64,000 nucleotides of DNA, from assembly GCF_000621445.1 (NCBI RefSeq), contig NZ_KK211277.1, positions 288,370 through 352,369 on the forward strand, in the 5' to 3' direction. The translations under genes and the position numbers were made by a program. Positions 1-9,507 of the stretch are shown piece by piece (the stretch's first letter is position 1; each line of letters starts with the position of its first letter). Under the pieces are notes generated by a model. The model searched no databases and was not told where the DNA came from. It worked only from the letters and a program-made list of their open reading frames with translations. The DNA comes from Alkalihalobacillus bogoriensis ATCC BAA-922. Lineage in GTDB: Bacteria > Bacillota > Bacilli > Bacillales > Bacillaceae_F.

Positions 1-213
1 GATTAAAATTAACCAAATAAAAGACTGGTTCCACGTATATAACATAATAAAATAGACAGCGACAATAAAAAGAAAGGTCGAATAATCAGATGCCCATTTA
101 ATTGATTTCCGTTTATCTTTCGTTAGTTTGACCGAAATAATATAAATAAAATACCATCCAAGCAACGGAATCGTAACAAAAGTAGCAATGACACCTGCTA
201 AAGCATTAACCAT
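1..213 (-). CDS. DUF3397-like membrane protein, partial
   Basis: The first 71 codons of a leftward gene whose 3' end lies outside the window. An ATG at 213 is preceded by a good AGGAG site. The visible protein has a hydrophobic segment (about residues 5-28), a short basic loop (residues 29-38) and a second hydrophobic segment (about 45-71). This looks like the small DUF3397 membrane proteins found beside panE in Bacillus, but the family is assigned from memory of that context. It overlaps the 3' end of panE by 8 bp, so it is probably translationally coupled to it. Function unknown. Confidence 0.6.
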   Translation of the reverse strand, partial: MVNALAGVIATFVTIPLLGWYFIYIISVKLTKDKRKSIKWASDYSTFLFIVAVYFIMLYTWNQSFIWLILI

Positions 214-1111
214 CGATATCGCTCCTTTCCTTTTGTTTAATTTGATGATAGACATCTAATGTATATGGCAAACTAATTTTTCGTTTCAATCCTTCTCGTA
301 GGATATATCCTGAAATTGCATCAATTTCTGTTTGATTCCCACTCTCGATATCTCGAAGCATCGATGATTTATTTTCCTTTGTATTTTGGCATACTTGGAT
401 AATGTAGGTCCAGATATCTTCATGATCCTTTAACTGCAATGTCATGATTGCTTCTTGGCACAACTTTTTCATGATTGAAACAATCGTTTCATCATGAAGA
501 AGCTCTCCATTTTTTAATTCATACAACGCCGTCAACGGATTAATCACAGCATTCACTATAAGTTTTCTTTTCATAACTTCTAACCATTCACCTTCAACAT
601 CAACGGAATATCCAACTGAACTTAGCTTGTCCCAGAAAGGTTTTAGCTCCAATTCATCACCTAGAACATGTCCTATTCTCATGATTCCAATTCCTGTGTG
701 CTCTACTTTTACATTGCTATGTTTTAAGGCACCATGTTCAACAATTCCTACATACACAGAGTTCCTTAGTTCCTGCATTAATGTAATATGATTCATACCA
801 TTTTGTAGAAAGAAGATGGGGGAATTTATTTTCAATTTTGAAATTTTTGTCAAAACACGTTTTACCTGGTGTTCTTTTACCGCAAGAAAAATAATCGTTG
901 CTGTTTTAAGTGAAGACAAACATTCAAAAGGAATGGCATCGACGGGGTGGAAAGACGCAATAGAATTGCGTAGTAAAGAAACTCCTTCTCTATTTAAAGC
1001 TTCTGCTTGCTCTTTTCCATTCGTAACGACAGTAACATTAGCCCCTGCCTTACTTGCATAGGAGGCAAGCAATAATCCAACAGAACCCCCACCTATAATC
1101 CAAACATTCAC
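206..1111 (-). CDS. panE: 2-dehydropantoate 2-reductase
   Basis: NADPH-dependent ketopantoate reductase, which makes pantoate for pantothenate and CoA synthesis in the cytosol. A Rossmann nucleotide-binding motif GGGSVG lies at residues 7-12. The C-terminal domain carries the family signature with the putative catalytic Lys near residue 183, followed by NAVINPLTAL. The GTG at 1111 is chosen because it follows AAAGGGTGGG at good spacing and places the Rossmann strand at the N-terminus, as in homologues; an ATG at 1129 would add 6 residues. It overlaps the downstream DUF3397 gene. In B. subtilis the equivalent position is ylbQ. Confidence 0.9.
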   Translation of the reverse strand: MNVWIIGGGSVGLLLASYASKAGANVTVVTNGKEQAEALNREGVSLLRNSIASFHPVDAIPFECLSSLKTATIIFLAVKEHQVKRVLTKISKLKINSPIFFLQNGMNHITLMQELRNSVYVGIVEHGALKHSNVKVEHTGIGIMRIGHVLGDELELKPFWDKLSSVGYSVDVEGEWLEVMKRKLIVNAVINPLTALYELKNGELLHDETIVSIMKKLCQEAIMTLQLKDHEDIWTYIIQVCQNTKENKSSMLRDIESGNQTEIDAISGYILREGLKRKISLPYTLDVYHQIKQKERSDIDG

Positions 1112-1237
1112 AAAACCCACCCTTTCCATAGAACTACTTCCTTATGACTAAATTGTAGCATAGATACAAAATTGTAGTATATTATTGTTTTTAATATTTA
1201 AATTAAATATCAAATATTTTTTCATGTATTTTATGCG

Positions 1238-1266
1238 TTTACATAATCTTTATAGTAAAATAAGAA
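1238..1266 (+). promoter_or_regulatory. possible sigma-A promoter for ylbP
   Basis: TTTACA at 1238-1243, a 17-bp spacer, then TAAGAA at 1261-1266, about 25 bp before the ylbP start. The -10 box is only a partial match, so this is tentative. Confidence 0.3.
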
Positions 1267-1291
1267 TAGAATAATATGAGGAGGAATTAAC

Positions 1292-1771
1292 GTGGAAAAA
1301 CCTGTCGTCAAGAAGCTCTTAATCAATTATAAAACATTAGAAGATTTTGAAAACTTCCTTGAATATGGAGCAGCCGAACTTTCAATGAAAGAAGACCTAG
1401 AAGGTAGCATTGTTGAAAATGATAGCGAGTCTCCTTTCTATGGTATTTATTACGGTGATAAACTTGTCGCTAGAATGAGTTTGTACCGAATAGAAGCAAA
1501 ATATGACCGTTATTTCGACCCCGCTCAAGACTATCTTGAATTATGGAAATTAGAGGTGTTAGAACCATATCAAGGAAAAGGGTATGGTCAAGTACTAGTA
1601 GATTTTGCTAAGAGTTTTAATTTACCAATTAAAACAAATGCCAGACGTCGTTCAAATGATTTTTGGTCAAAAATGGGCTTTGAACCGGTTACTTACCAAC
1701 CTGAACGAGATAGAGGAGAAAACCCATATGTTTGGTATCCAGAAGGGGTAGGCGAACAAACGGTAGAATAA
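1292..1771 (+). CDS. ylbP: YlbP-type GNAT N-acetyltransferase
   Basis: A 159-residue GNAT-fold protein. The acetyl-CoA pyrophosphate-binding motif (QGKGYG) is at residues 94-99, followed by the helix that completes motif A. The acceptor substrate is unknown. GTG start behind GAGGAGGAATTAAC. The gene is divergent from panE and convergent with ylbO, with a strong shared terminator at the 3' end. Length and position match B. subtilis YlbP. Confidence 0.85.
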   Translation: MEKPVVKKLLINYKTLEDFENFLEYGAAELSMKEDLEGSIVENDSESPFYGIYYGDKLVARMSLYRIEAKYDRYFDPAQDYLELWKLEVLEPYQGKGYGQVLVDFAKSFNLPIKTNARRRSNDFWSKMGFEPVTYQPERDRGENPYVWYPEGVGEQTVE

Positions 1772-1784
1772 CATCTTTTCTTCC

Positions 1785-1826
1785 ACACAACAACCCGAAG
1801 TGAAAGCTTCGGGTTGTTGTGTTTTT
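1785..1826. terminator. bidirectional terminator ylbP/ylbO
   Basis: A perfect 16-bp stem (1785-1800 with 1807-1822) with a 6-nt loop and a T-rich tract on the + side. It lies between the convergent 3' ends of ylbP and ylbO. Confidence 0.9.
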
Positions 1827-1827
1827 A

Positions 1828-2457
1828 TTATGATTTTGAATTCATTGCTTTAGTATCTTCTTCTGACAAAATAGACATCTTTCTTGCTCGGTCCATAATC
1901 CCGATTAAAGCACGATAATCCTCATTAATGATTTCTTTATCCTTTTTCAATGCGGTTATTTCTTTTTCAATTTTACGATTTCTTTGTTTTAACTGTTCAA
2001 TTTCTTCTTTTAATTCTTCATTTTCTCTAACTAAGGCTTGTTGTTCTTTTTCACCTTTTGTATATTGCTGTAAAAATTTTATTACATTTTCCATTGTCAT
2101 CGCTATTTCAGATTCTTTTTCAATAACTTCGTTTTCCTCTTGATTTTCTTTTTGTTCTTCAACATGAAGTTCTTCTGCAACTTCTACAGCGAAACTTACT
2201 TCTTGTTGTTGATTTTCTTCTTTTTGCGGTTTTGCTTTTTTGCGTTGTTTTTTGGCTAATGCAATCGCTGCATCATATTTTTTTCGGATCGCCGAGTTCC
2301 ATCGAAATCCACAAGCTGCCGATGTCCTTGACAAACGTTGACCCACTTCTTCAAATGCAGCTAGTTGAGTGCTTCCCTCACGTATATGTCTTAGTACTAC
2401 CTCTGCTAGAATTAAATCTTCATCACTACTCCATGCATCTTGACGAACAGTTGACAT
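1828..2457 (-). CDS. ylbO: RsfA-family prespore-type regulator YlbO
   Basis: A 209-residue putative DNA-binding regulator of the RsfA family. The first ~60 residues form a Myb/SANT-like domain (WSSDEDLILAEVV...). A basic Lys-rich linker and an acidic Glu-rich stretch follow. The region of about 125-185 has heptad-like E/K/L composition, predicting a coiled coil. Family members act in sporulation gene control in the forespore; the targets here are unknown. ATG with an AGGAGG site. Monocistronic, between a shared terminator and the crotonase gene. Confidence 0.85.
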   Translation of the reverse strand: MSTVRQDAWSSDEDLILAEVVLRHIREGSTQLAAFEEVGQRLSRTSAACGFRWNSAIRKKYDAAIALAKKQRKKAKPQKEENQQQEVSFAVEVAEELHVEEQKENQEENEVIEKESEIAMTMENVIKFLQQYTKGEKEQQALVRENEELKEEIEQLKQRNRKIEKEITALKKDKEIINEDYRALIGIMDRARKMSILSEEDTKAMNSKS

Positions 2458-2562
2458 ACAATCCCTCCTAATGGTCTTTTGTCTATAATATGCATTTACT
2501 AGACAAGATAGACTCTCTTCTATTAAAGGATTATGTCCCCGTTGAAAAAAAAGTATTCAATT

Positions 2563-3330
2563 TTAAGATTTTCTTAAAAATTTTTTCACAGCTTCATGAT
2601 GTTCCTCACTTGCCCACAGTACCGCACATTCATCAATTTCCCTCATTATTCTTCGCTTTATGTTTTCTTTGTCAAAACGGTCAAGCATTCTTTGTTTATA
2701 TGTTTTTAATACAGGCATACTAGAGTGAAGTAGTGGAGAAATCCACTCTTTAGACTCCATTTTAAAGTTAGATTTTGCTAGTACACTGTCTATGATTCTC
2801 ATTGCATGTGCTTCTTCCGCATTAAAGCGTTTACAAGATAGTAAAGCTTTCATCGCTTGTGTTGCACCTATACGCTCACTCAAAAAGGTCGAACCACCCC
2901 ACCCTGTTGTAATCCCTAATCCCCCTTGAACAAATCCTACTTTTGCGTGACTAGCCGCAATACGATAATCACATGAAATAGCAAGTTCACACCCCCCACC
3001 AACAGCTGTTCCATTAATCGCCGCAACCGTAACTTTCGGAAAGAAAAACAAACGATATAATATCATTCCCATCTTCATCAACATCTCTTTTGCTTCTTCT
3101 TTTGTATGTAAGCTATGAAAGACAGATAAATCCCCGCCAGAACAAAATGCCTCTTCTCCTTGCCCTGTGATAACTAGCACTTTATCTTCTGGATGACGCT
3201 CCACCTCATCAAGGACAACCACCAATTCATCCATCACGTCATAATCAATCGCATTTCGAATTGATGGACGGTTTATCGTCACTGTAACGGTCCCATTAGG
3301 CTCCCGTACTACAATTAGCTTTTTCTCCAC
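2563..3330 (-). CDS. enoyl-CoA hydratase/isomerase (crotonase) family protein
   Basis: Crotonase-fold protein of 255 residues from a GTG at 3330, chosen for its GGAGGAG site 7 bp upstream; the longer ATG at 3360 lacks such a site. It has the oxyanion-hole segment CSGGD (64-68) and GGGCELA (111-117), which contains the first catalytic Glu. The usual second Glu in FGxPE is absent: the sequence reads FVQGGLGIT. A classic hydratase reaction is therefore uncertain, and isomerase or hydrolase roles are possible. It lies between ylbO and rpmF on the same strand. Confidence 0.8.
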   Translation of the reverse strand: MEKKLIVVREPNGTVTVTINRPSIRNAIDYDVMDELVVVLDEVERHPEDKVLVITGQGEEAFCSGGDLSVFHSLHTKEEAKEMLMKMGMILYRLFFFPKVTVAAINGTAVGGGCELAISCDYRIAASHAKVGFVQGGLGITTGWGGSTFLSERIGATQAMKALLSCKRFNAEEAHAMRIIDSVLAKSNFKMESKEWISPLLHSSMPVLKTYKQRMLDRFDKENIKRRIMREIDECAVLWASEEHHEAVKKFLRKS

Positions 3331-3363
3331 TTCATTTCTCCTCCATTCGCTAAAAAACAAATA

Positions 3364-3396
3364 AAAAGAGCAAAGGAATCATCCCCTGCTCGTTTA
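3364..3396 (-). terminator. probable terminator after rpmF
   Basis: An imperfect GAGCA...TGCTC hairpin followed on the minus strand by CTCTTTTTATTT, just past the rpmF stop codon. Confidence 0.55.
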
Positions 3397-3404
3397 TTTT
3401 AACA

Positions 3405-3578
3405 TTATTTGTTTAATACGTCTTGACCTTTATAAGTGCCACATTCCTTACAAACACGGTGTGCAATTTTTAATTCTCCGCATTCTGGGCATTTTACCAT
3501 ACCAGGTACTGCTAACTTATAGTGAGTACGACGTTTTCTTTTACGAGTTTTAGACGTTCTTCTAAAAGGTACTGCCAT
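3405..3578 (-). CDS. rpmF: 50S ribosomal protein bL32
   Basis: A 57-residue ribosomal protein of the large subunit. It has the typical [19 protein letters not shown] start and a complete zinc ribbon with C30, C33, C43 and C46. The start at 3578 is chosen over an in-frame ATG 9 bp upstream because family members begin MAVP and an AAGGAGGTG site precedes it. It forms the classic ylbN-rpmF pair with the upstream gene. All four Cys are retained, which is the zinc-containing (C+) form. Confidence 0.97.
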   Translation of the reverse strand: MAVPFRRTSKTRKRKRRTHYKLAVPGMVKCPECGELKIAHRVCKECGTYKGQDVLNK

Positions 3579-3681
3579 CATTCCCACCTCCTTACAAAAT
3601 ATGTATAACTATTAGTTACCAGACGGTCAAAATTTGACCTTATAAAATGAAGGCCCGAAATGCCGGTACTTCGATTTCCCA

Positions 3682-4194
3682 TTACTTGTTGTCAAAAAAC
3701 TTAGAGAGTTCCGCTAATCTTGGATCGATTCGGTTCTTTTGGTCCTCTTCCTTGACAAATTCCCAATCTTCTCCAGATTTAGGTGCTCTTCCCTCTTCTT
3801 GTTCGCTAAAAATTTGCAAAGGGATTTCAAGTAAGATTAATTCCTTAATATAAGGAATTAGGTCAATTACTTCTCCTTCAACAGAATGAATTTCATTATC
3901 TTCACCATCTTGTTCCCAATTTGTTTCATAAAGACGAAAAGATTCTTTTGCTTGAATATCAAATGGGAGTTCGACATCATTTAGGGTCCGTGAACAAGGA
4001 AGTGTTAATGTTCCTTTAATATGGAGAGGAAACGTAACAATATCTGACGATACGTGTGCTTCACCACTCACTTCAACTGGTGATACCCTTCTGATTTGCG
4101 GATCTAATTTTCTCAAATCTGATAAATCTAATGTTTCATTAAATTGGATTCCTTTGCTCTTTTGAGCATGAAGTTGTTGGATTGTCCATTTCAT
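3682..4194 (-). CDS. ylbN: YceD-family (DUF177) protein YlbN
   Basis: A 170-residue protein of the YceD/DUF177 family, almost always encoded just upstream of rpmF. In other bacteria the family is linked to 23S rRNA accumulation. The family's CSRTL segment is present in the middle, and the C-terminus is rich in Asp, Glu and Lys. The ATG at 4194 follows GAGGTGAGAATC. Co-transcription with rpmF is inferred from spacing and strand. Confidence 0.9.
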   Translation of the reverse strand: MKWTIQQLHAQKSKGIQFNETLDLSDLRKLDPQIRRVSPVEVSGEAHVSSDIVTFPLHIKGTLTLPCSRTLNDVELPFDIQAKESFRLYETNWEQDGEDNEIHSVEGEVIDLIPYIKELILLEIPLQIFSEQEEGRAPKSGEDWEFVKEEDQKNRIDPRLAELSKFFDNK

Positions 4195-4411
4195 GATTCT
4201 CACCTCAAGGCAACAAGAGTAATTATAGCTTTACAAATAGTATTTGTCAACCTTTCTTCTTTACACTCTATCTAAGAAAAAAATGACTTTGATGATTCTG
4301 TATCACTTTATCATATTTCTTAAATGAAGGACAACTATCCATTCTGTGTTGTAGTATATGATATACTAAAATTTAGGATAATGAGAGTATTATTTGAATG
4401 GAGGAATGTTT

Positions 4412-5647
4412 TTGAAGTCAACCGGTGTCATTGTTGAATATAACCCATTTCATAATGGTCATTTATATCATATGGAAGAAGCAAGAAAACAAACAAACGC
4501 CGATGTTATTATCGCTGTGATGAGTGGAACTTTTCTGCAACGAGGTGAACCAGCGTTAGTTTCAAAGTGGCAAAGAACAAAAATGGCGTTAGCTGGTGGA
4601 GCAGACCTCGTGATTGAACTCCCATATGCTTATTCCACTCAAAAAGCTGAAACATTTGCATTTGGTGCCATTTCAATTTTACACTCTTTATTTACAAAAA
4701 ACGTTTGTTTTGGAAGTGAATCTGGTCAAATTGAAGACTTTACTAAACTGCTTGGTTTTATAAATACGAATCATACAAATTATAATTTTTATATTCAAAA
4801 ATTTGTTAAAGAGGGAAACAGTTATCCAAAAGCGTGTGCCCTTGCTTATAAAGCATTACAACCAAGCGCAACCCTTATCGACTTATCAAAGCCAAACAAT
4901 ATTTTAGGTTTTCACTATATTCAAGCGATCCATCGACTTGGTTCTGATATTACCCCTGTCACGATTTTAAGAAAACAGGCACAATATCATGATCAGTCAA
5001 TTGAAAAGCATTCAATTGCAAGCGCAACTAGTATTCGGAATGAATTACTAAAACAAAACTTTACATTATCTTCTATCTCTCATGTTGTGCCAGAAACAAC
5101 TTACCATTTATTGCAGGACTACTATAAGAAATATGATATTTTCCATAATTGGGAGCAATATTTTCCGTTATTAAAATATCGCCTACTCACCCTTCCTAAT
5201 GAACAGCTTGAAGCTATTTATGAAGGGGAAGAAGGACTTCATCATCGCTTAAAAAAACATTGTCAAGCTGCACAAAATTTTTCCGAGTTTATGACCCTTG
5301 TAAAAACAAAACGCTATACTTGGAATCGAATTCAACGCTATTGCTTACATATTTTGACGAACACGACAAAAAAAGAAATCGAAGAGGCAACAAAAGGAGA
5401 GCTTCCTTATATTCGAATATTAGGAATGTCAGGTCAAGGTCGACAATATTTGAAAAGAACAAAAAAAAGAATCAGCGTTCCAATGATTACAAGACCTACT
5501 GAGATTGACCATCCATTATTAACGATTGATAAACGAGCAACCGCCTGTTATGCGTTAGCCTATCCCCCTGAAAAACAAGCAGATGCCTTACTTGAAGATT
5601 ACGCAACCCCTCCAATTCAAACGAAAGAAGAGAGCCATCCTTTCTAG
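4412..5647 (+). CDS. tmcAL: tRNA(Met) cytidine acetate ligase (TmcAL, YlbM)
   Basis: ATP-dependent enzyme that uses acetate to form N4-acetylcytidine at the wobble base of elongator tRNA-Met. The nucleotidyltransferase core starts at once with VIVEYNPFHNGHLYH; the HNGH motif is at residues 14-17, and MSGTFLQRGEPA follows. The TTG at 4412 is used because GGAGG lies 7 bp upstream and homologues begin at this point; an ATG at 4394 would sit on the ribosome-binding site. Divergent from ylbN. It ends at a terminator shared with ylbL. Confidence 0.93.
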   Translation: MKSTGVIVEYNPFHNGHLYHMEEARKQTNADVIIAVMSGTFLQRGEPALVSKWQRTKMALAGGADLVIELPYAYSTQKAETFAFGAISILHSLFTKNVCFGSESGQIEDFTKLLGFINTNHTNYNFYIQKFVKEGNSYPKACALAYKALQPSATLIDLSKPNNILGFHYIQAIHRLGSDITPVTILRKQAQYHDQSIEKHSIASATSIRNELLKQNFTLSSISHVVPETTYHLLQDYYKKYDIFHNWEQYFPLLKYRLLTLPNEQLEAIYEGEEGLHHRLKKHCQAAQNFSEFMTLVKTKRYTWNRIQRYCLHILTNTTKKEIEEATKGELPYIRILGMSGQGRQYLKRTKKRISVPMITRPTEIDHPLLTIDKRATACYALAYPPEKQADALLEDYATPPIQTKEESHPF

Positions 5648-5668
5648 GATAGGATGCTCTCTTGTTTT
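5628..5668. terminator. bidirectional terminator tmcAL/ylbL
   Basis: A hairpin pairing AAGAGAGC-ATCC arms (one bulged C), followed by TTGTTTTA on the + strand, between two convergent genes. Confidence 0.8.
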
Positions 5669-6719
5669 ACTGTTTTGGTGGCAATTCTTGAAGAAATTCC
5701 AATGCTTCATCAAATGTTTCTACACCAATGACTTTTGTTTTTGTGCCGATTTCTTCAGCTGTTCGTAACGCTTCCTTATAATTTGAATCTTCTCGGGCAC
5801 CTTCTTTTGGGACAAAGAAATAATCGACACTAGCTTTATGGGCAGCAACAACCTTTTGTTCTACTCCACCAATTCTCCCTACATTTCCCTCTTCATTAAT
5901 CGTTCCTGTACCCGCAATTTGATACCCTTTTGTTATATCTTCTTTCACTAATTGATTATAAATTTCAAGTGAAAACATTAATCCAGCTGATGGACCTCCT
6001 ATTTTTGATACATCAATTGTGACGTCTGGAGAAAACGAGACCGTTCGATCAACAACAGGATATAAAATTCCTAGTCCTATACGTTCATCGCCACCACTAA
6101 CTTCTTTTGGAAATGGTGCTGTTGTCGTGATGACTTCAAGAGTTTCTCCTTCCCGAGTAATCGTTAAAAGAATATCTTCTCCATTATCATTTTCAGCTAC
6201 CTCTTCATTCAATTGCTCAATAGAAGTTACAGCAACACCATTTACAGAAGTAATTCGATCCCCAGGTTGTAATACTTTTTCAGCTGGCATTCCTTCAATA
6301 AATGAAGAGACCATAATTCCATGGTAATCAATCGATATGTTTTTATTTGCTCTTTCATACGCAATCATTTTTGCTGCCTCTTGAGAGCTAGCCATCATCA
6401 TTGCTTGTCGATGAAAATATTCTTCATCTGTTTCTTCTGGTCCAACGATTTGTTCTTCTGGGATAATTTCTCGATAATCACTTAAATGGGCCCATGCGTA
6501 GAAATATGCATTTGCTTTTCCCATTTTTACAGTCGTTAACATAAACGACCCATTTTCTTCTTTAAAGCCACCTTCTACATCAATCACAGGCGCTAATGTT
6601 TTTGCTTCTCCAGGTTGAGTATAATAAAAAGGAAGCTGATAGAAATGTAATAGGAGTAAAATCGATAAGACAATCCACCGCATACGAAGTTTTGATTTTT
6701 TCTTATGTTCAATAACCAT
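5667..6719 (-). CDS. ylbL: YlbL, membrane-anchored PDZ/Lon-type Ser-Lys protease
   Basis: A single N-terminal membrane segment (about residues 13-31) is followed by an extracytoplasmic part with a PDZ domain (about 132-200) and a C-terminal Lon-type proteolytic domain. The catalytic dyad is visible: Ser244 in GGPSAGLMF and Lys289 in GGVEQKVVAA. In B. subtilis, YlbL with CtpA degrades the SOS division inhibitor YneA. The ATG at 6719 follows GGAAGGGG, 5 bp after the ylbK stop. It forms an operon with ylbK. Confidence 0.9.
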   Translation of the reverse strand: MVIEHKKKSKLRMRWIVLSILLLLHFYQLPFYYTQPGEAKTLAPVIDVEGGFKEENGSFMLTTVKMGKANAYFYAWAHLSDYREIIPEEQIVGPEETDEEYFHRQAMMMASSQEAAKMIAYERANKNISIDYHGIMVSSFIEGMPAEKVLQPGDRITSVNGVAVTSIEQLNEEVAENDNGEDILLTITREGETLEVITTTAPFPKEVSGGDERIGLGILYPVVDRTVSFSPDVTIDVSKIGGPSAGLMFSLEIYNQLVKEDITKGYQIAGTGTINEEGNVGRIGGVEQKVVAAHKASVDYFFVPKEGAREDSNYKEALRTAEEIGTKTKVIGVETFDEALEFLQELPPKQ

Positions 6720-6723
6720 TGCT

Positions 6724-7503
6724 TTATTTCCCCTTCCAATTTTCAATTTCAGCTTTTATTTTTGGAAGTTGCTTTCTTGCTTCTTCCTCTCCTAGGGCGA
6801 TGTATTCTTCTACATTAGTAAATGCAATCGAACTGGCTTGCCTTATCATCGGCTTCATCATAATCGTGGCATCAATCTCTTCTTTACGAACCATCTCTCG
6901 TTCCATGATATCTAATGTTTGTAGTATTACATCATATATTGATTGGATTTCTTTTTCAACTTGAAAATAAGAAACATCAACGGCAATCGTAATATCAGCC
7001 CCCATTTCTTTTGCGAGCGAAACAGGAACTCGATCAATGACTCCCCCATCAACGAGAAGACGATTGTCCATTTTAATAGGGACAAAGATACCAGGTATAG
7101 AAATACTTGCTCGAACAGCCTCTGGTAAATTGCCTTTTTTAAAAACAACTCGTTCCCCTGTTCTTAAATCGGTTGCCACTGTCCATACTGGCGGACTTAA
7201 CTCATCAAGAGATTTTCCTTTTGATAACACCCTAATTAGTTCTGTCACTTTCTTTCCTGTGACAAACCCCATTTTTGGAACGGTAAAATCAACATAATAT
7301 TTTCTTCTAAATAATGTTGCAAATCGTTCAAGATTTGGAATCGAGTGCCCAACCCCATATAAAGCACCGACAAGAGCCCCCATACTACTTCCAGCTATAT
7401 AATCGATTGGGATCTTTTCTTCTGTTAATACTTTTAAAACTCCAATATGTGCAAACCCTCTTGCTCCTCCTGAACCAAGGGCTAATCCAATTTTTGGTCT
7501 CAT
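6724..7503 (-). CDS. ylbK: patatin-like phospholipase family protein YlbK
   Basis: Predicted serine lipid acyl hydrolase of 259 residues. It has the glycine-rich oxyanion motif (GSGGARG, about 10-16), the nucleophile elbow GSSMG with Ser40, and the catalytic Asp152 in DGGV. All elements of the Ser-Asp dyad are intact. The natural substrate is unknown. ATG with an AGGAGG site. It is directly upstream of ylbL on the same strand. Confidence 0.9.
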   Translation of the reverse strand: MRPKIGLALGSGGARGFAHIGVLKVLTEEKIPIDYIAGSSMGALVGALYGVGHSIPNLERFATLFRRKYYVDFTVPKMGFVTGKKVTELIRVLSKGKSLDELSPPVWTVATDLRTGERVVFKKGNLPEAVRASISIPGIFVPIKMDNRLLVDGGVIDRVPVSLAKEMGADITIAVDVSYFQVEKEIQSIYDVILQTLDIMEREMVRKEEIDATIMMKPMIRQASSIAFTNVEEYIALGEEEARKQLPKIKAEIENWKGK

Positions 7504-7626
7504 TGTTACTACCTCCTATCATACGACTACAATTCCGTGTTTTCAATCATATGGTCTAAATTGCTGGACTATACGTATATTGATTAATGGGACATGTTTT
7601 ATTCTTTATAATAGGGGGCAATGCAA

Positions 7627-8844
7627 GTGAATCCATCAAAAATAAAAACAATCGCTCTAGCCACACTTGCCATTTTTCTAGCGGCCTCACTTATGATTTT
7701 TCCACAAGAATCACTGGACGCTTCCATACGTGGTTTAACAATGTGGTGGGATGTTGTATTTCCATCATTACTTCCTTTTTTTATCGTTTCTGAATTACTA
7801 ATTGGATTTGGTGTCGTCACATTTTTAGGGACGATATTAGAGCGGTTTATGAGACCATTATTTAAAGTTCCTGGTGAAGGTGGATTCGTCTGGGCTATGG
7901 GATTAGCATCTGGCTATCCAGCAGGCGCCAAACTTACTGCTCGATTACGTCAAGAAAAAAAATTAACACAGATCGAAGCAGAACGTTTAGTTACGTTTAC
8001 GAATTCATCAAACCCACTCTTTATTTTTGGAGCAATTGCCGTTGGCTTTTTTCATAACCCAACATTAGGCATCATCTTAGCATTATCTCATTATTTAGGG
8101 AATCTATGTGTAGGAATATGTATGAGATTTCATGGATACTCAAAAGAAAAGACGATGAAAAAAAGTTCTCCTCCTCCCTTTTCTTTAAAGAAATCTCTTC
8201 AAGCTCTTCATGAGGAGCGAATTCGAGATGGAAGACCATTGGGGAAATTACTTGGAGATGCCGTCCAATCATCGGTCAATACATTATTAATGATTGGCGG
8301 ATTTATTATTTTATTTTCTGTGTTAAACAAGTTATTAGGCTTAATTGAAGTCACCCACATATTATCGGTAGCCTTGTCCGTTGTTCTAGCCATTTTTCAT
8401 ATTCCAACTGAACTTAGTGTCCCATTAATCTCAGGATTATTTGAAATTACCCTTGGTGGACAAATGGCAAGTAATGTTGAGGATGCAACATTATTTCAAA
8501 AAGCTGTTGTGATGAGTTTTATATTAGCGTTTAGCGGACTTTCTGTTCAAGCTCAAGTAGCAAGTATACTAGCAGAGACAGATATTCGTTTTAAACCATA
8601 TTTTATCGCTAGAATAATACACGGATTTCTTGCTGCTTTTTTCACTGTTATTTTTTGGAACCCCCTTTATGTGAACCAAGTGACAACAGATCATCCTACA
8701 GCTGTCCCTGTTTTCTTGCAGCAGCAATCTTACTCATGGTTCGTCGAAGGTTGGTCCTATTTGCTTCAATACGGGTCATTTTTCACCCTTGTTTGCTTAT
8801 GTCTCTATGTCTTTATTCGTATGCGTCGCATGTCCTATCGATAA
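7627..8844 (+). CDS. ylbJ: sporulation integral membrane protein YlbJ
   Basis: A roughly 405-residue polytopic membrane protein with about eight hydrophobic segments and two nucleoside-transporter-gate-like regions. YlbJ is needed for efficient sporulation in B. subtilis; its mother-cell expression depends on sigma-E, and a role in spore dipicolinate content has been proposed. A GTG at 7627 fits the AGGGGG site (8-bp gap) better than the ATG at 7621, which lies only 2 bp from it. Convergent with coaD. Confidence 0.88.
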   Translation: MNPSKIKTIALATLAIFLAASLMIFPQESLDASIRGLTMWWDVVFPSLLPFFIVSELLIGFGVVTFLGTILERFMRPLFKVPGEGGFVWAMGLASGYPAGAKLTARLRQEKKLTQIEAERLVTFTNSSNPLFIFGAIAVGFFHNPTLGIILALSHYLGNLCVGICMRFHGYSKEKTMKKSSPPPFSLKKSLQALHEERIRDGRPLGKLLGDAVQSSVNTLLMIGGFIILFSVLNKLLGLIEVTHILSVALSVVLAIFHIPTELSVPLISGLFEITLGGQMASNVEDATLFQKAVVMSFILAFSGLSVQAQVASILAETDIRFKPYFIARIIHGFLAAFFTVIFWNPLYVNQVTTDHPTAVPVFLQQQSYSWFVEGWSYLLQYGSFFTLVCLCLYVFIRMRRMSYR

Positions 8845-8851
8845 GTATATT

Positions 8852-8945
8852 AAGAAAAACGCGGGAGCGTCTTTTCGTTTCAAGCGAAGTGAGGAGCTTT
8901 CCCTCTAGAATAAGCTTTAAAAGCTTCACTGGTAGACTAAAATTT
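8852..8945 (+). repeat. family A intergenic repeat, copy A1
   Basis: Near full-length copy. The left end is AAGAAAAACGCGGGAGCG, the middle has TTTCAAGCGAAGTG, and the right end has an AAGCTTTAAAAGCTT palindrome with CACTGG. It sits between ylbJ and the terminator of coaD. Confidence 0.8.
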
Positions 8946-8957
8946 CTCTTATCTTTC

Positions 8958-9004
8958 AAAAAAGATGTCCAAAGCGCTTCTTGACTCGCTCGGACATCTT
9001 TTTG
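8958..9004. terminator. bidirectional terminator ylbJ/coaD
   Basis: Stem AAAGATGTCC (8961-8970) with GGACATCTTT (8992-9001). A/T tracts lie on both sides and a secondary inner pairing is present. Confidence 0.85.
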
Positions 9005-9009
9005 TATCT

Positions 9010-9507
<498 letters not shown>

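Noticed and set aside
816..1061. 81-codon rightward frame inside panE
   Set aside because: Antisense shadow of a well-supported gene, with no ribosome-binding site and no family features.
6019..6327. 102-codon rightward frame inside ylbL
   Set aside because: Antisense to the protease domain; Ser/Thr-rich composition is typical of shadow frames.
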